This document shows, in pieces, positions 25,670 to 33,929 of a stretch of 64,000 nucleotides of DNA (the first letter of the stretch is position 1; each line of letters begins with the position of its first letter). The position numbers were made by a program, and so were the translations under genes. Origin of the DNA: Oceanospirillales bacterium (GTDB lineage: Bacteria > Pseudomonadota > Gammaproteobacteria > Pseudomonadales > Endozoicomonadaceae); the NCBI GenBank assembly GCA_004762125.1, contig SIHQ01000008.1, forward strand, positions 62,001 through 126,000, in the 5' to 3' direction. The notes beneath the pieces were generated by a model that was given only the letters and a program-made list of their open reading frames with translations, had not been told where the DNA came from and did not search any database.

Positions 25670-27790
25670 ATGATTCCGACCCTGCAGAAAGCCAGGAAAA
25701 GCACCTCGGTAACCCTAGGCTGGATTTCCGCCCTATGTCTATCCATCAACATTGCCTTCGCCGCAGAGCAGGATCTTGGACGCAATGTTGAAGAGCTAAA
25801 GCCCAGCCTTCAACAAGCCATAGCCAGCGTCAATGTGGTACAGCTTTTATCACGCAATCATTATCGCAAACTGCCTATCAATCAGAAAAATGGTGAGAAA
25901 GTTTTTCAGCGATATCTGGATCGACTGGATCCTAACCGTAGTTTTTTTCTGCAAAGTGATATCAAGGCATTCGATCCTTATCGGGAAAAACTGGACAATT
26001 CTCTAAAAAATGGTGATCTGAAACCTGCATTTTCCATGTTTAACCGTTATAGAACTCGCGCAGAAGAACGAGCTCGATTCATGCTGGCACTGGTTGAACA
26101 GGGCCTCGGTAAACAGGATCTGAAACGAGATGAATCTCTGATGGTTGACCGCAAGGAAGAGCCTTGGCTGACCAGTAAAAAAGAACAACGCAAATTGTGG
26201 CGAAAACAATTTAAAGACAGCGTTCTGTCACTAAAGCTAAACAACAAAACCGACGAAGAGATTTCTGAACAACTTACCCGCCGTAATAACAACTTGATTC
26301 GTCGCCTGCATCAAAGTAAAAGTGAAGATGCTTTCCAAACATACATCAACTCTTTCACCGGGATTTTTGATCCGCACACTCAATACTTCTCCCCTCAGAC
26401 CGCTGAGAACTTCGACATTAATATGAGCCTTTCCCTGGAAGGCATTGGTGCGGTTCTTTCCTCGGAAGATGAATACACCAAAGTAGTCAGCGTAGTGCCC
26501 GGTGGACCGGCGGAAACAGCAGGACAGTTGAAGCCTGGTGACAAGATTGTCAGTGTTGCTCAAGGACGCAAAGGCACCATGGAAGATGTGGTCGGAATGC
26601 GACTGGATGATGTTGTTAAGCTGATTCGTGGTAAAAAACAGACATTGGTACGCCTTGAAGTAATTCCCGGTTCCAGTAAAAGTAAGAGCACACGGGTTTA
26701 TGAAATCGTACGTGATAAAGTCAAGCTGGAAGAACAAGATGCAAGCAGCCGTATTCTGGAAATCAAGGAAGGAAAAAAACTGAAAAGAATTGGTGTGATT
26801 GAGATTCCGACTTTCTACATCGATTTCAAAGCGGCACAGCGTGGTGATGCTGACTACAAGAGTACAACTCGAGATGTGCGGAAAATTCTTAAAGATTTAA
26901 AAACCAAAAATCTGGATGGCCTGATCATTGATCTACGGGGCAATGGTGGCGGCTCACTGCAGGAAGCCAACGAGTTGACGGGCCTCTTTATTGATCAGGG
27001 GCCTACTGTCCTAGTTCGTGACAGCCGGGGTCGAACTGAACGACAGCAAGACCCTGACCCAATCCAGGTTTATGGAGGGCCTCTTGCTGTCGTTGTTGAT
27101 AGGTTGAGTGCATCCGCTTCAGAAATATTTTCCGGTGCCATGCAGGATTATGGCCGAGCTATCGTCATCGGTGGCCAGACTTACGGAAAAGGTACCGTCC
27201 AGAGCATTCAGCCACTTAATCATGGTCAGCTGAAACTGACTTTGGCTAAGTTCTACCGTATTTCCGGACAAAGCACCCAAAATCAAGGTGTGCTGCCCGA
27301 TATCACTTACCCATCACTCTACGATGGTAGAGATATCGGTGAAAGCAAACTGCCTGATGCCCTTCCTTGGGATACCATCAGCCCTATCAGTTTCCGCTCC
27401 TACGGCAACCTAAAGCCTTATTTGAAACCGCTTGAGTTGGCACACAAGAAGCGCACCGAAAACAATGCTGACTTTGTTTACCTTAACGAGATGAAAAGCT
27501 ATCTGTCCCGTTACGAAAATACAGAGAAAGTATCACTCAATGAGACTAAGCGCAGGCTTGAGCTTCAAACCATGCGCAGTCAGCGTTTAACCATTGAGAA
27601 TAGATTGAGAAAATCCAAGGGTCAGAATCTACTGAACAATCTGGATGAACTGGAAGAAGCAGAGCAGCTTGAAACAGCTGCCAACAACGGCAAGAAAAAG
27701 AACAAGGATAGCGACGCTTTCATTCTTGAAGCAGGTAAGATTCTCGCTAACCTGATTTCTCTGGAAAAACAGAAAACAGTCAGCCGTTAA
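25670..27790 (+). CDS. prc: Carboxy-terminal (tail-specific) protease Prc
   Basis: 706 residues. Signal peptide ending FAAEQ (about 1-33), a long N-terminal helical domain, a PDZ domain (about 245-345, GIGAVLSSEDEYTKVVSVVPGGP), the S41 protease core with DGLIIDLRGNGGGS and catalytic Ser482 in SASASEI and Lys507 in YGKGTVQ, and a C-terminal DUF3340 domain. A periplasmic protease that processes penicillin-binding protein 3 and degrades tagged proteins, helped by NlpI in E. coli. Length fits E. coli Prc (682). Confidence 0.95.
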   Translation: MIPTLQKARKSTSVTLGWISALCLSINIAFAAEQDLGRNVEELKPSLQQAIASVNVVQLLSRNHYRKLPINQKNGEKVFQRYLDRLDPNRSFFLQSDIKAFDPYREKLDNSLKNGDLKPAFSMFNRYRTRAEERARFMLALVEQGLGKQDLKRDESLMVDRKEEPWLTSKKEQRKLWRKQFKDSVLSLKLNNKTDEEISEQLTRRNNNLIRRLHQSKSEDAFQTYINSFTGIFDPHTQYFSPQTAENFDINMSLSLEGIGAVLSSEDEYTKVVSVVPGGPAETAGQLKPGDKIVSVAQGRKGTMEDVVGMRLDDVVKLIRGKKQTLVRLEVIPGSSKSKSTRVYEIVRDKVKLEEQDASSRILEIKEGKKLKRIGVIEIPTFYIDFKAAQRGDADYKSTTRDVRKILKDLKTKNLDGLIIDLRGNGGGSLQEANELTGLFIDQGPTVLVRDSRGRTERQQDPDPIQVYGGPLAVVVDRLSASASEIFSGAMQDYGRAIVIGGQTYGKGTVQSIQPLNHGQLKLTLAKFYRISGQSTQNQGVLPDITYPSLYDGRDIGESKLPDALPWDTISPISFRSYGNLKPYLKPLELAHKKRTENNADFVYLNEMKSYLSRYENTEKVSLNETKRRLELQTMRSQRLTIENRLRKSKGQNLLNNLDELEEAEQLETAANNGKKKNKDSDAFILEAGKILANLISLEKQKTVSR

Positions 27791-27952
27791 TTTCTCTCCG
27801 TATCATAAGAGTCAATCTGGTTCTTATGATACGAGCTGTTCTTGAAATACAAGAAAACCGACTTATCTCACCCCCTTCAAAGCCTACAGATATATACAGC
27901 CACAACCATAGCTATTATTATTTATGAAAACAGTCGTCCACTGAGAAAAATA

Positions 27953-28552
27953 ATGATCCTATACGGCGATAGTCAGTCAGGTAATTGCTACAAAGTAAAA
28001 CTTCTTTTATCTCTACTCAGCATCAAACATCAATGGGTTCATATCGACATAATGAACAATGAAACCCATACATCTGATTTTCTCGATAAAAATCCCAATG
28101 GAAAAATTCCTCTACTGGAATTGTCTGGTGATCGTTACTTATCTGAGTCGAATGCCATTTTGAATTTTCTGGCAACGGGCACAGATTTATATCCTGAAGA
28201 ACCTTTCCAACAAGCACTTGTTCAGCAATGGCAATTCTTTGAACAATACAGCCACGAACCATACATTGCAGTAGCCCGATTTATTAACAAATATCAAGGT
28301 ATGCCAGAACATAGAAAAGCTGAATTTTATGATAAACAGGACGGAGGGCATAAGGCATTAAAGATAATTGAACAGCAGCTACAATCAACGCCTTTCCTAG
28401 CCGGTAACCAAATGACAACGGCTGATATCAGTCTATATGGTTATACCCACGTAGCTGATGAAGGTGGCTTTGATCTGAAAAAATACCCGGCCATAAAACA
28501 ATGGTTACTAAGAATTGAAGAAGCACCTGGATATTTGAGCATGGAAGACTGA
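27953..28552 (+). CDS. Glutathione S-transferase family protein
   Basis: 199 residues from the ATG at 27953; the frame is open upstream, but MILYGDSQSGNCYKVK is the expected first strand. Thioredoxin-like N-domain with NPNGKIPLLEL and the glutathione-binding LSESNAIL, and an all-helical C-domain with PFLAGNQMTTADISLYGY. Substrate unknown. Its stop overlaps the ATG of the following monooxygenase remnant (TGATG), so the two formed one operon. Confidence 0.87.
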   Translation: MILYGDSQSGNCYKVKLLLSLLSIKHQWVHIDIMNNETHTSDFLDKNPNGKIPLLELSGDRYLSESNAILNFLATGTDLYPEEPFQQALVQQWQFFEQYSHEPYIAVARFINKYQGMPEHRKAEFYDKQDGGHKALKIIEQQLQSTPFLAGNQMTTADISLYGYTHVADEGGFDLKKYPAIKQWLLRIEEAPGYLSMED

Positions 28553-28840
28553 TGTTTGTCGTTATTTTCTCAGCCACAACAGATGACCTTGACCCTGAGT
28601 ACTCTTCACTGGCTAAGGAGTTACGCTCACTGGCACTGGACGAATACGGTTGCCTTGAATTCAAATCGTTCAATGAAAATTCACAAGAGCTAGCTGTTTC
28701 TTACTGCCCTGACCTTGCCAGCATAAAAGCATAGCGAAATTGCCCAAAGCATATTGAAGCTCAAGCAAAAGGCAGGCCGGTATAAGAGTTACAAAGTCGA
28801 AATAGCAGAACTAAAACATCACTACGAAGAGCCAAAATAG
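28552..28840 (+). pseudogene. Antibiotic biosynthesis monooxygenase-like gene, broken
   Basis: The ORF begins MFVVIFSATT and covers a dimeric alpha-beta barrel (ABM) domain through YCPDLASIKA, then hits TAG at 28732-28734 where a tryptophan (TGG) is expected. Reading past the stop, the same frame continues to about 28770, then a one-base shift restores RYKSYKVEIAEL, the expected last strand, ending at the TAG at 28838-28840. Two independent lesions make a pseudogene most likely; it may still make a 60-residue fragment. Translationally coupled to the GST gene. Confidence 0.75.
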
Positions 28841-28908
28841 TACAAACCAAGAAATTGGTACCTCTTTTCCATCCAAGGATCGGAGGTATCAAGCTAGAAC
28901 AATAAAAG

Positions 28909-29799
28909 TTAGAGCAATTTGTTTTCCTTCAAAAATGCTGTAGCAACTTCACTGACAGACTGCTGTTCAATATCAACTTTAGCATTCATCTCCACCATAC
29001 CGGCCGTAGTTAGCACTCCTGAAATGTTATTTAGCAATCCCTTTACTTGTATCTGCTTTTCGCTAGGAAGGCTGGCAGATATAACAGGCACCAATATATA
29101 GCCTGGGAAGTATTGCTTATCATCGTCAAGTACTACCAGATCGTATGCCTTGATACGCCCGTCCGTTGCATACACCATGGCAACATCAACACGACTATCC
29201 TTGAGAGCATCATAGATTTCATCTGTCTTCATGATTTTTAAATTACCATGAGATATTTTCTGGCCGTAATGCTTCATCAGTGGCTTCAAGCCATCTTTTT
29301 GAGAATAGAAAGAAGTATCTGTAGCCAGCTTCCAGTGCATCTTTTTTGAAGTCAAACGACTTAACTCTGATATCTTCCTGATATCATATTTCTCTGAATC
29401 TCCTTTCCTAAGCGCGATTGCATAACTATCGTTAGCTTTAGAGGTATTCAGCCATGTGATTCCCCGTGCCGCATCCAGCTTCTTAACCAATTCATAGGCT
29501 TGCTCGGGTGTGACGGCTGTTTTAATCTGGTTAAATACTCTCAGTGCAGACCCAGTGTAGAACCAGGCAATGTCCACTTTGCCGGATTCCAGAGAACGTC
29601 GGAGTTTTTTATTAAACATATCTCCTTTATTCGTCACATCATGACCATTTTTGTTCAAGTATTGCTTTGTTATTTCAGCCAGCAATCTTTGCTCGGTAAA
29701 TGCCTCACTGGCAATACTGAATTGAGCCGCATTGGCTCCAACATTGAATACTCCAAACAGAAAGAGGGATAGAGCCCATCTGGAGAAAAATTTCAACAT
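28909..29799 (-). CDS. Glycine betaine/choline-type ABC transporter substrate-binding protein
   Basis: 296 residues with a signal peptide (about 1-24, GVFNVGANAA) and an OpuAC fold: FSIASEAFTEQRLLAEI at the start, VDIAWFYTGSA and DVAMVYATDGRIKAYDLVVLDDDKQ, the last typical of osmoprotectant/choline-binding proteins of the OpuC/YehZ type. No ATPase or permease gene is adjacent in this window, so it is either an orphan partner of a transporter elsewhere or serves another role. Confidence 0.85.
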   Translation of the reverse strand: MLKFFSRWALSLFLFGVFNVGANAAQFSIASEAFTEQRLLAEITKQYLNKNGHDVTNKGDMFNKKLRRSLESGKVDIAWFYTGSALRVFNQIKTAVTPEQAYELVKKLDAARGITWLNTSKANDSYAIALRKGDSEKYDIRKISELSRLTSKKMHWKLATDTSFYSQKDGLKPLMKHYGQKISHGNLKIMKTDEIYDALKDSRVDVAMVYATDGRIKAYDLVVLDDDKQYFPGYILVPVISASLPSEKQIQVKGLLNNISGVLTTAGMVEMNAKVDIEQQSVSEVATAFLKENKLL

Positions 29800-30032
29800 A
29801 ACTTCCTACTATTATTGTTTAAAAGAATGAACCCGGAAAAAGGCTGGTTTTTACTGTACAACTCAAAATAACAGCAAAGTCGATAACACAAATAGTTATG
29901 CATCTCGACTCTGTGGGCTGGAAAGTTACCTTTAATTAGACTTCAGAGCACCCTTAATAGTATGAACTAGATCACAGATATGAGTTCTAATCACACCTGT
30001 TTCTAGCATCTCCTCAAAAATACTGTATTTAG

Positions 30033-30185
30033 ATGAGCAAAAGACAGAAAAGCAAAAGACAGAAAAGCAAAAGACAGAAAAGCAAAAGACAGAAAAGCAA
30101 AAGACAGAAAAGCAAAAGACAGAAAAGCAAAAGACAGAAAAGCAAAAATATCAAACAATACTCTTCACAATATTGCAATATTTGA
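30033..30185 (+). CDS. Small ORF encoding SKRQK pentapeptide repeats
   Basis: ATG at 30033 followed by seven exact copies of Ser-Lys-Arg-Gln-Lys, a partial copy, and a short tail (NIKQYSSQ, then YCNI) to TGA at 30183-30185, 50 residues in all. The product would be extremely basic. There is no clear Shine-Dalgarno upstream. The 15-bp repeat unit keeps the frame open, so openness is not independent evidence for coding. It could be simple repeat DNA with no product. Confidence 0.3.
   Translation: MSKRQKSKRQKSKRQKSKRQKSKRQKSKRQKSKRQKSKNIKQYSSQYCNI
30036..30147. repeat. 15-bp tandem repeat, seven full copies plus a partial
   Basis: AGCAAAAGACAGAAA repeats perfectly at 30036, 30051, 30066, 30081, 30096, 30111 and 30126, then AGCAAAA. 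The absence of divergence implies recent expansion by slippage. No spacers, so not CRISPR. Confidence 0.95.
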
Positions 30186-30254
30186 CTAGAGGCTCAATAT
30201 ATTATATTCAAATAGGGTTGCCCATCTGCTTTTAAAACGAGTGCGAGGCCAAAT

Positions 30255-30689
30255 TTGCGTATAACTAAAGAGTCATGGTTTCTACCCTACTGGCTTTCAG
30301 CCATCTTACTGTTCCTTATCCTGGGTTCAGTATCTCTGCTGTATCAGCCCTATCAGGATTACCCTGCTTATGGCTTTATCGGTTACGCCCTGTCTATAAC
30401 TCTGGTTATGTTGGCACTAACACAAAGCGAACATCGCTGGCACTATATCGCCGTCAGTATGACGCTGATTACCTTTGGAGCCATTGCAGGCTTTGACATC
30501 GTTTTTTCCAGTGAAGAGATCGCTCACAGTCTTGAAGGCCATCGATTCATAACCATTCTTCCTGCCAAAATATCGGCAGAAATGCTGGATGATTACATCA
30601 ATATTCTGGTGCTTATTCTGAATATTTTTACGGGTAGTCTAGCCGCAAACAGTCTGTTTTATGGTCTAAACAAGAGACACTTCAAGTAA
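30255..30689 (+). CDS. Hypothetical membrane protein with four helices
   Basis: 144 residues from a TTG at 30255 preceded by GCGAGG. Four hydrophobic stretches are visible (about 13-30, 39-56, 63-85 and 115-137), with a polar loop EEIAHSLEGHRF between the third and fourth. I do not recognise the family. It lies between the SKRQK repeat and the IS630 element and shows no link to either. Confidence 0.6.
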   Translation: MRITKESWFLPYWLSAILLFLILGSVSLLYQPYQDYPAYGFIGYALSITLVMLALTQSEHRWHYIAVSMTLITFGAIAGFDIVFSSEEIAHSLEGHRFITILPAKISAEMLDDYINILVLILNIFTGSLAANSLFYGLNKRHFK

Positions 30690-30816
30690 CCTCTTTCAGG
30701 CCAGAGTTAAGTAGCCAGACAACAGCTTTCACATATTGACTGCTTTTACTGCATACAATAGTTCTGATTCTCTGGGTGCTATATTAGCTACATGCTGTTA
30801 TTTCGAGCCTGTTGTT

Positions 30817-31212
30817 ATGAAGAGAGCCACTCAACCCATCACTGATAGTGCTGTTATTACCACTTTAAAATGTGCCATGCGTAACGGGCCTTTTCCTTAT
30901 GTGAGGGAACGTGCACATGCCGTATTACTTTGCTCTAAAAGCTATTCCCTAGCTCAAATTGCTGATGTTTTTGATACACAATATCAGACCATCTCGCGAT
31001 GGATTGACGACTGGGAACTCTTAGGTATACAAGGGCTGTATAAAGAACGTAGTGGAGGTTGTCCGACAATCTACAATGCGCAGGAAACGCAGCGACTTGC
31101 TGACTTGATTTCAGAAGAGCCTCGCCGTATATCCTATGCGCAGGCAAAGTTAGAAGAGGAAACAGGTAAGTCCGCCTCACTAAAAACCTTACAAAGAATG
31201 GCAAAAAAATAG
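30817..31212 (+). CDS. IS630 transposase, N-terminal frame (helix-turn-helix part)
   Basis: About 131 residues from the ATG at 30817 (MKRATQPITDS); the frame is open to 30736. Contains a homeodomain-like helix-turn-helix region (SLAQIADVFDTQYQTISRWI) and the RRISYAQAKLEEE segment typical of the first half of IS630 transposases. Ends at TAG (31210-31212) directly behind a run of seven A, where a -1 shift enters the catalytic frame. Together the two frames give a protein of about 340 residues, the normal transposase size. Confidence 0.85.
   Translation: MKRATQPITDSAVITTLKCAMRNGPFPYVRERAHAVLLCSKSYSLAQIADVFDTQYQTISRWIDDWELLGIQGLYKERSGGCPTIYNAQETQRLADLISEEPRRISYAQAKLEEETGKSASLKTLQRMAKK
31203..31209 (+). 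promoter_or_regulatory. Putative -1 frameshift heptamer A-AAA-AAA in IS630
   Basis: In the first frame the codons read GCA AAA AAA TAG. The seven A at 31203-31209 are a canonical X-XXY-YYZ slip site. A -1 slip gives ATA GGG TTG GTT, entering exactly the frame of the catalytic half. Confidence 0.75.
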
Positions 31213-31847
31213 GGTTGGTTTATAAACGCGTACGGAAATCCTGTCAGCATAAACGTGACCAGGAATCCTTCGAACAATATCATCAAGCTCTCAAAAATGC
31301 TCAAGAGGCTGATACAAAAGGGCTTATAAACCTGTTTTACTTTGACGAGTCAAGTTTCTCTCAGCAACCCGGCGTTCCTTATGCTTGGCAGCAGAAAGGT
31401 GTGCGATTAAGAATTCCTTCAGTCAATAACCAACGCATAAATGTTCTGGGTTTCGTGAATCGTGATAACGACTTGTTCTACTATCCCGTTTTAGGATCAG
31501 TTACGGGTGATGAGGTCATTCGTGTATTTGAAGATTTTGCTGAACAGATGCAAGATTCGAAATATAGCACAGGCGACAGATACACACTGGTAGTGGTCGA
31601 TAATGCCAGTATTCATACGTGTAAAAAGTTCCGAGAAAAACGGGATGACTGGCTGATCGAAAAGAAGCTTATTGTCCGCTACTTGCCAACGTATTCACCG
31701 GAGTTAAACCTGATTGAAATTTTATGGGATAAAGTAAAGTATGAATGGTTGAACATCATGAAGGTGATGGATTTTGATGAATTCCAAAAAGAGCTAAAAC
31801 GTGTTTTCGATATGTTCGGTCAGGAATATATGATTTCATTTGTCTGA
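31209..31847 (+). CDS. IS630 transposase, catalytic DDE frame
   Basis: About 212 residues. DDE catalytic triad in the IS630 order: FYFDESSFSQQ (first Asp), LVVVDNASIHTC (second Asp) and PELNLIEILWDKVK (Glu). In-frame TTG at 31215 could start it alone, but IS630-type expression through the A7 shift site better explains the arrangement. The triad is intact, so the element may be active. Confidence 0.87.
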   Translation: MGLVYKRVRKSCQHKRDQESFEQYHQALKNAQEADTKGLINLFYFDESSFSQQPGVPYAWQQKGVRLRIPSVNNQRINVLGFVNRDNDLFYYPVLGSVTGDEVIRVFEDFAEQMQDSKYSTGDRYTLVVVDNASIHTCKKFREKRDDWLIEKKLIVRYLPTYSPELNLIEILWDKVKYEWLNIMKVMDFDEFQKELKRVFDMFGQEYMISFV

Positions 31848-31955
31848 GTACTTAAAGATTCAGTCAACACCCTAATAGAGCCATTTAAGTTTCTGTCCAA
31901 CACAATCGCGAGTAACTATGCTTTTCGTACACTTCACCATACGACAGAGCTAGTA

Positions 31956-32627
31956 ATGAAAACAGCACTCCGTCAACAGATTATCGACGCCTTTAATTTC
32001 CGCCATGCCTGCAAAAGCTTTGATAATGAGAAAAAGATTCCCGATGAAGAATTTTCTTTTATTATGGAAGCAGCAAGACTTTCCCCAAGCTCTTTTGGTT
32101 TTGAGCCATGGAAATTTCTTGTTATCCAAAACCTGGAAATTCGAGAGCAACTCAAACCTCTCTGTTGGGGAGCCCAGGGGCAGTTGCCAACAGCCAGCCA
32201 CTTTGTAGCTCTTCTTGCACGACGAGAGTCCAGCATGCACCATGCTTCGGACTATATTCAGAATCATATGAAGAACGTCAACCAGTTACCAGACGAAGTT
32301 ATTGAGGTAAGGGGAGGCTTTTACAAACAGTTCCAGGAAGAATATTTCAGTCTGACAGAGTCTCCAAGAGCCATGTTTGACTGGTCTTGCAAACAGACCT
32401 ATATCGCATTGGGCAATATGATGAGTGTCGCTGCCCAAGTCGGTATTGATCCATGTCCAATCGAAGGTTTTGATCGCGAGCCATTAGAAATAACAATGGC
32501 AGAGCTAGACCTACTGGACAGAGATACTTTTGGTGTCAGCTGTATGGTGGCATTTGGTTATAGGGAAAACGAGCCATTCCCAAAAACCCGCCTTCAGGAA
32601 GTCGATGTTGTAGAGTGGATAAAATAG
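31956..32627 (+). CDS. NAD(P)H-dependent nitroreductase family protein
   Basis: 223 residues of the FMN-dependent nitroreductase fold. FRHACKSFD holds the N-terminal FMN-phosphate-binding Arg, LSPSSFGFEPWKFLVI is the family signature, and QTYIALGNMMSVAAQVGIDPCPIEGF is the second conserved block. Resembles NfsB-type enzymes. Physiological substrate unknown. Followed by a strong bidirectional terminator shared with the convergent cold-shock gene. Confidence 0.88.
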   Translation: MKTALRQQIIDAFNFRHACKSFDNEKKIPDEEFSFIMEAARLSPSSFGFEPWKFLVIQNLEIREQLKPLCWGAQGQLPTASHFVALLARRESSMHHASDYIQNHMKNVNQLPDEVIEVRGGFYKQFQEEYFSLTESPRAMFDWSCKQTYIALGNMMSVAAQVGIDPCPIEGFDREPLEITMAELDLLDRDTFGVSCMVAFGYRENEPFPKTRLQEVDVVEWIK

Positions 32628-32641
32628 GAGTATCTTCAGCT

Positions 32642-32677
32642 AAAAAAAAGGCAACACTCAAAAGTATTGCCTTTTTT
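32642..32677. terminator. Bidirectional terminator between nitroreductase and cold-shock gene
   Basis: A run of A, then GGCAACACT and AGTATTGCC with a short loop and one mismatch, then a run of T. Symmetric, so it can stop both convergent transcripts. Confidence 0.88.
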
Positions 32678-32732
32678 AACTTATTACATCATTAAATGAA
32701 AAAGTTAGATTGCAGCCGATGCAATTCAATCC

Positions 32733-32939
32733 TTACAAAGGTTGAATATCTTCAGCTTGTGGGCCTTTCTCGCCCTGAGTCACACGAAATTCAACTTGTT
32801 GACCTTCTTTCAGTGTTTTGAAACCATCACCGACGATCTGACGGAAGTGAGCAAACACGTCAGGACCGTTTTCTTGAGCGATGAAACCAAAACCTTTCTC
32901 TTCGTTGAACCACTTAACGGTACCGGTAGTAGTAGACAT
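32733..32939 (-). CDS. Cold shock protein, CspA family
   Basis: 68 residues with the cold-shock domain OB fold. RNP1 is KGFGFIAQ and RNP2 is [17 protein letters not shown] is the family start. Binds single-stranded RNA/DNA and can act as an RNA chaperone. RNP2 reads VFAHF where most members have VFVHF. The mRNA has a leader with a perfect 10-bp hairpin close to the start, a setting where cspA-type genes are thermally controlled. Confidence 0.95.
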   Translation of the reverse strand: MSTTTGTVKWFNEEKGFGFIAQENGPDVFAHFRQIVGDGFKTLKEGQQVEFRVTQGEKGPQAEDIQPL

Positions 32940-32966
32940 ATCAATATCCTGTTTTCAAGTAAGTTT

Positions 32967-32994
32967 GCCTTTTATGCCTGATGACATAAAAGGC
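32967..32994 (-). promoter_or_regulatory. Hairpin in the 5' leader of the cold-shock gene
   Basis: GCCTTTTATG (32967-32976) and CATAAAAGGC (32985-32994) form a perfect 10-bp stem with an 8-nt loop, 28-55 nt upstream of the start codon. Possible leader control element; function inferred. Confidence 0.6.
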
Positions 32995-33254
32995 GATTAA
33001 GCTAGAAGTTTCGTTATTACTTATGGAAGAACAGGACGAGATACTACTCTCGGAACACTAAATCTAAACATAAAGAATCAAACGCACTTATAACGTGGTG
33101 CCCATCTAACATGGCTTCAAGCTATTATCAATGAGTATAAACCAAATCCCATCGACAGCAACTGATTAACCTATACATATTAGCTATTTTGAGTAAAAAA
33201 TAGAAACAAACTGAAAGTCTAAAAATAGCAATTTTCAGGCTTTTTGATAGATAG

Positions 33255-33330
33255 TGGACCTAACGGGATTGAACCCGCGATCCCTGCCGTGACCGACCAG
33301 CATTCTAAGGAATCAGGGTGAACCATCAAC
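33255..33330 (-). pseudogene. tRNA-Asp-like remnant
   Basis: The minus strand reads TTAGAATG, an anticodon-loop-like CGGTCAC with GTC, then GGGATCGCGGGTTCAATCCCG and GGTCCA, resembling the D-loop end, anticodon arm, T arm and 3' end of tRNA-Asp(GTC). Base 33 is G instead of the invariant T, the anticodon stem has mismatches, the T loop is one base short (TTCAAT), and no matching 5' acceptor strand is visible. It is therefore a decayed tRNA or tRNA-derived fragment rather than a working gene. Lies in the 473-nt gap between the cold-shock gene and gspM, which otherwise holds only the cold-shock leader. Confidence 0.5.
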
Positions 33331-33412
33331 AATTTGCTTGGAGAAAGTAATTACAACAGAAAACGTAGTGAAGTGAATTCTGGGTAAGCCCAACCTGGGA
33401 AAAATGTTAGGT

Positions 33413-33925
33413 CTATCGTGCTAGATGGAATACAGCCTTAACTCGACCCTCTTCCTTATTCTTTTCTATTTTAACTTGCTGAAGATCTATCTGGTAACGC
33501 GTATTCAGTGTAATCAGCCACATCAGTAGTTTTTGATAAGCAGCATCATCTATCCAGATACCTAGACCCTTTCGATCAGGCTGAACTCTGCTCAAGACAA
33601 TACCAGCCTGCCGTGAAGTGGAAGAAACAACCGAGGAGAGGTCTTTCTGTCCTGGTCCAGACTTCTGCTTTTTTATCGTCTGCCTAGCTGACTCAGCATT
33701 AGTCTGCATCCATTCATAAACACTCAATTGCCGCTCATATTCCATTTGCTCCTTGTCACTCCAATGAGCAATCGGTTCCCAAATCAGGAAATATAGAACC
33801 GCCACTGCAAGGGCAATCGTAAGCAAAGATAAAGCTTTACGATCTTTTTCTTGCAGTAGTTCATATTTTTCTTTCAGCAACTGCACCACAGGTAGCTGAT
33901 CAAGAGTATTCAGTAGCTTCATCAT
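33413..33925 (-). CDS. gspM: Type II secretion system protein M
   Basis: 170 residues from the ATG at 33925, with AGG upstream; an ATG at 33940 overlaps gspL more deeply. A short cytoplasmic segment, one transmembrane helix (about 36-52, LTIALAVAVLYFLIWEP) and a periplasmic ferredoxin-like domain. GspM binds GspL in the inner-membrane assembly platform. Last gene of the gspE-M run. Confidence 0.85.
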   Translation of the reverse strand: MMKLLNTLDQLPVVQLLKEKYELLQEKDRKALSLLTIALAVAVLYFLIWEPIAHWSDKEQMEYERQLSVYEWMQTNAESARQTIKKQKSGPGQKDLSSVVSSTSRQAGIVLSRVQPDRKGLGIWIDDAAYQKLLMWLITLNTRYQIDLQQVKIEKNKEEGRVKAVFHLAR

Positions 33926-33929
33926 AATT

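Larger units (their letters stand above)
30738..31867 (+). mobile_element. IS630-family insertion sequence (ends approximate)
   Basis: Carries a two-frame IS630 transposase. Candidate terminal repeats are TTGACTG (30738-30744, preceded by TA) and CAGTCAA (31861-31867); only seven bases match and the right end is not followed directly by TA, so the ends are approximate. About 1.1 kb is the usual IS630 size. Confidence 0.7.

Noticed and set aside
30036-30147. Repeat array that could look like a CRISPR
   Set aside because: The units are 15 bp, directly adjacent and without spacers, and there are no cas genes.
33255-33330. Functional tRNA-Asp gene on the minus strand
   Set aside because: The invariant T33 is G, the T loop is one base short, the anticodon stem is mismatched and no 5' acceptor strand is visible.
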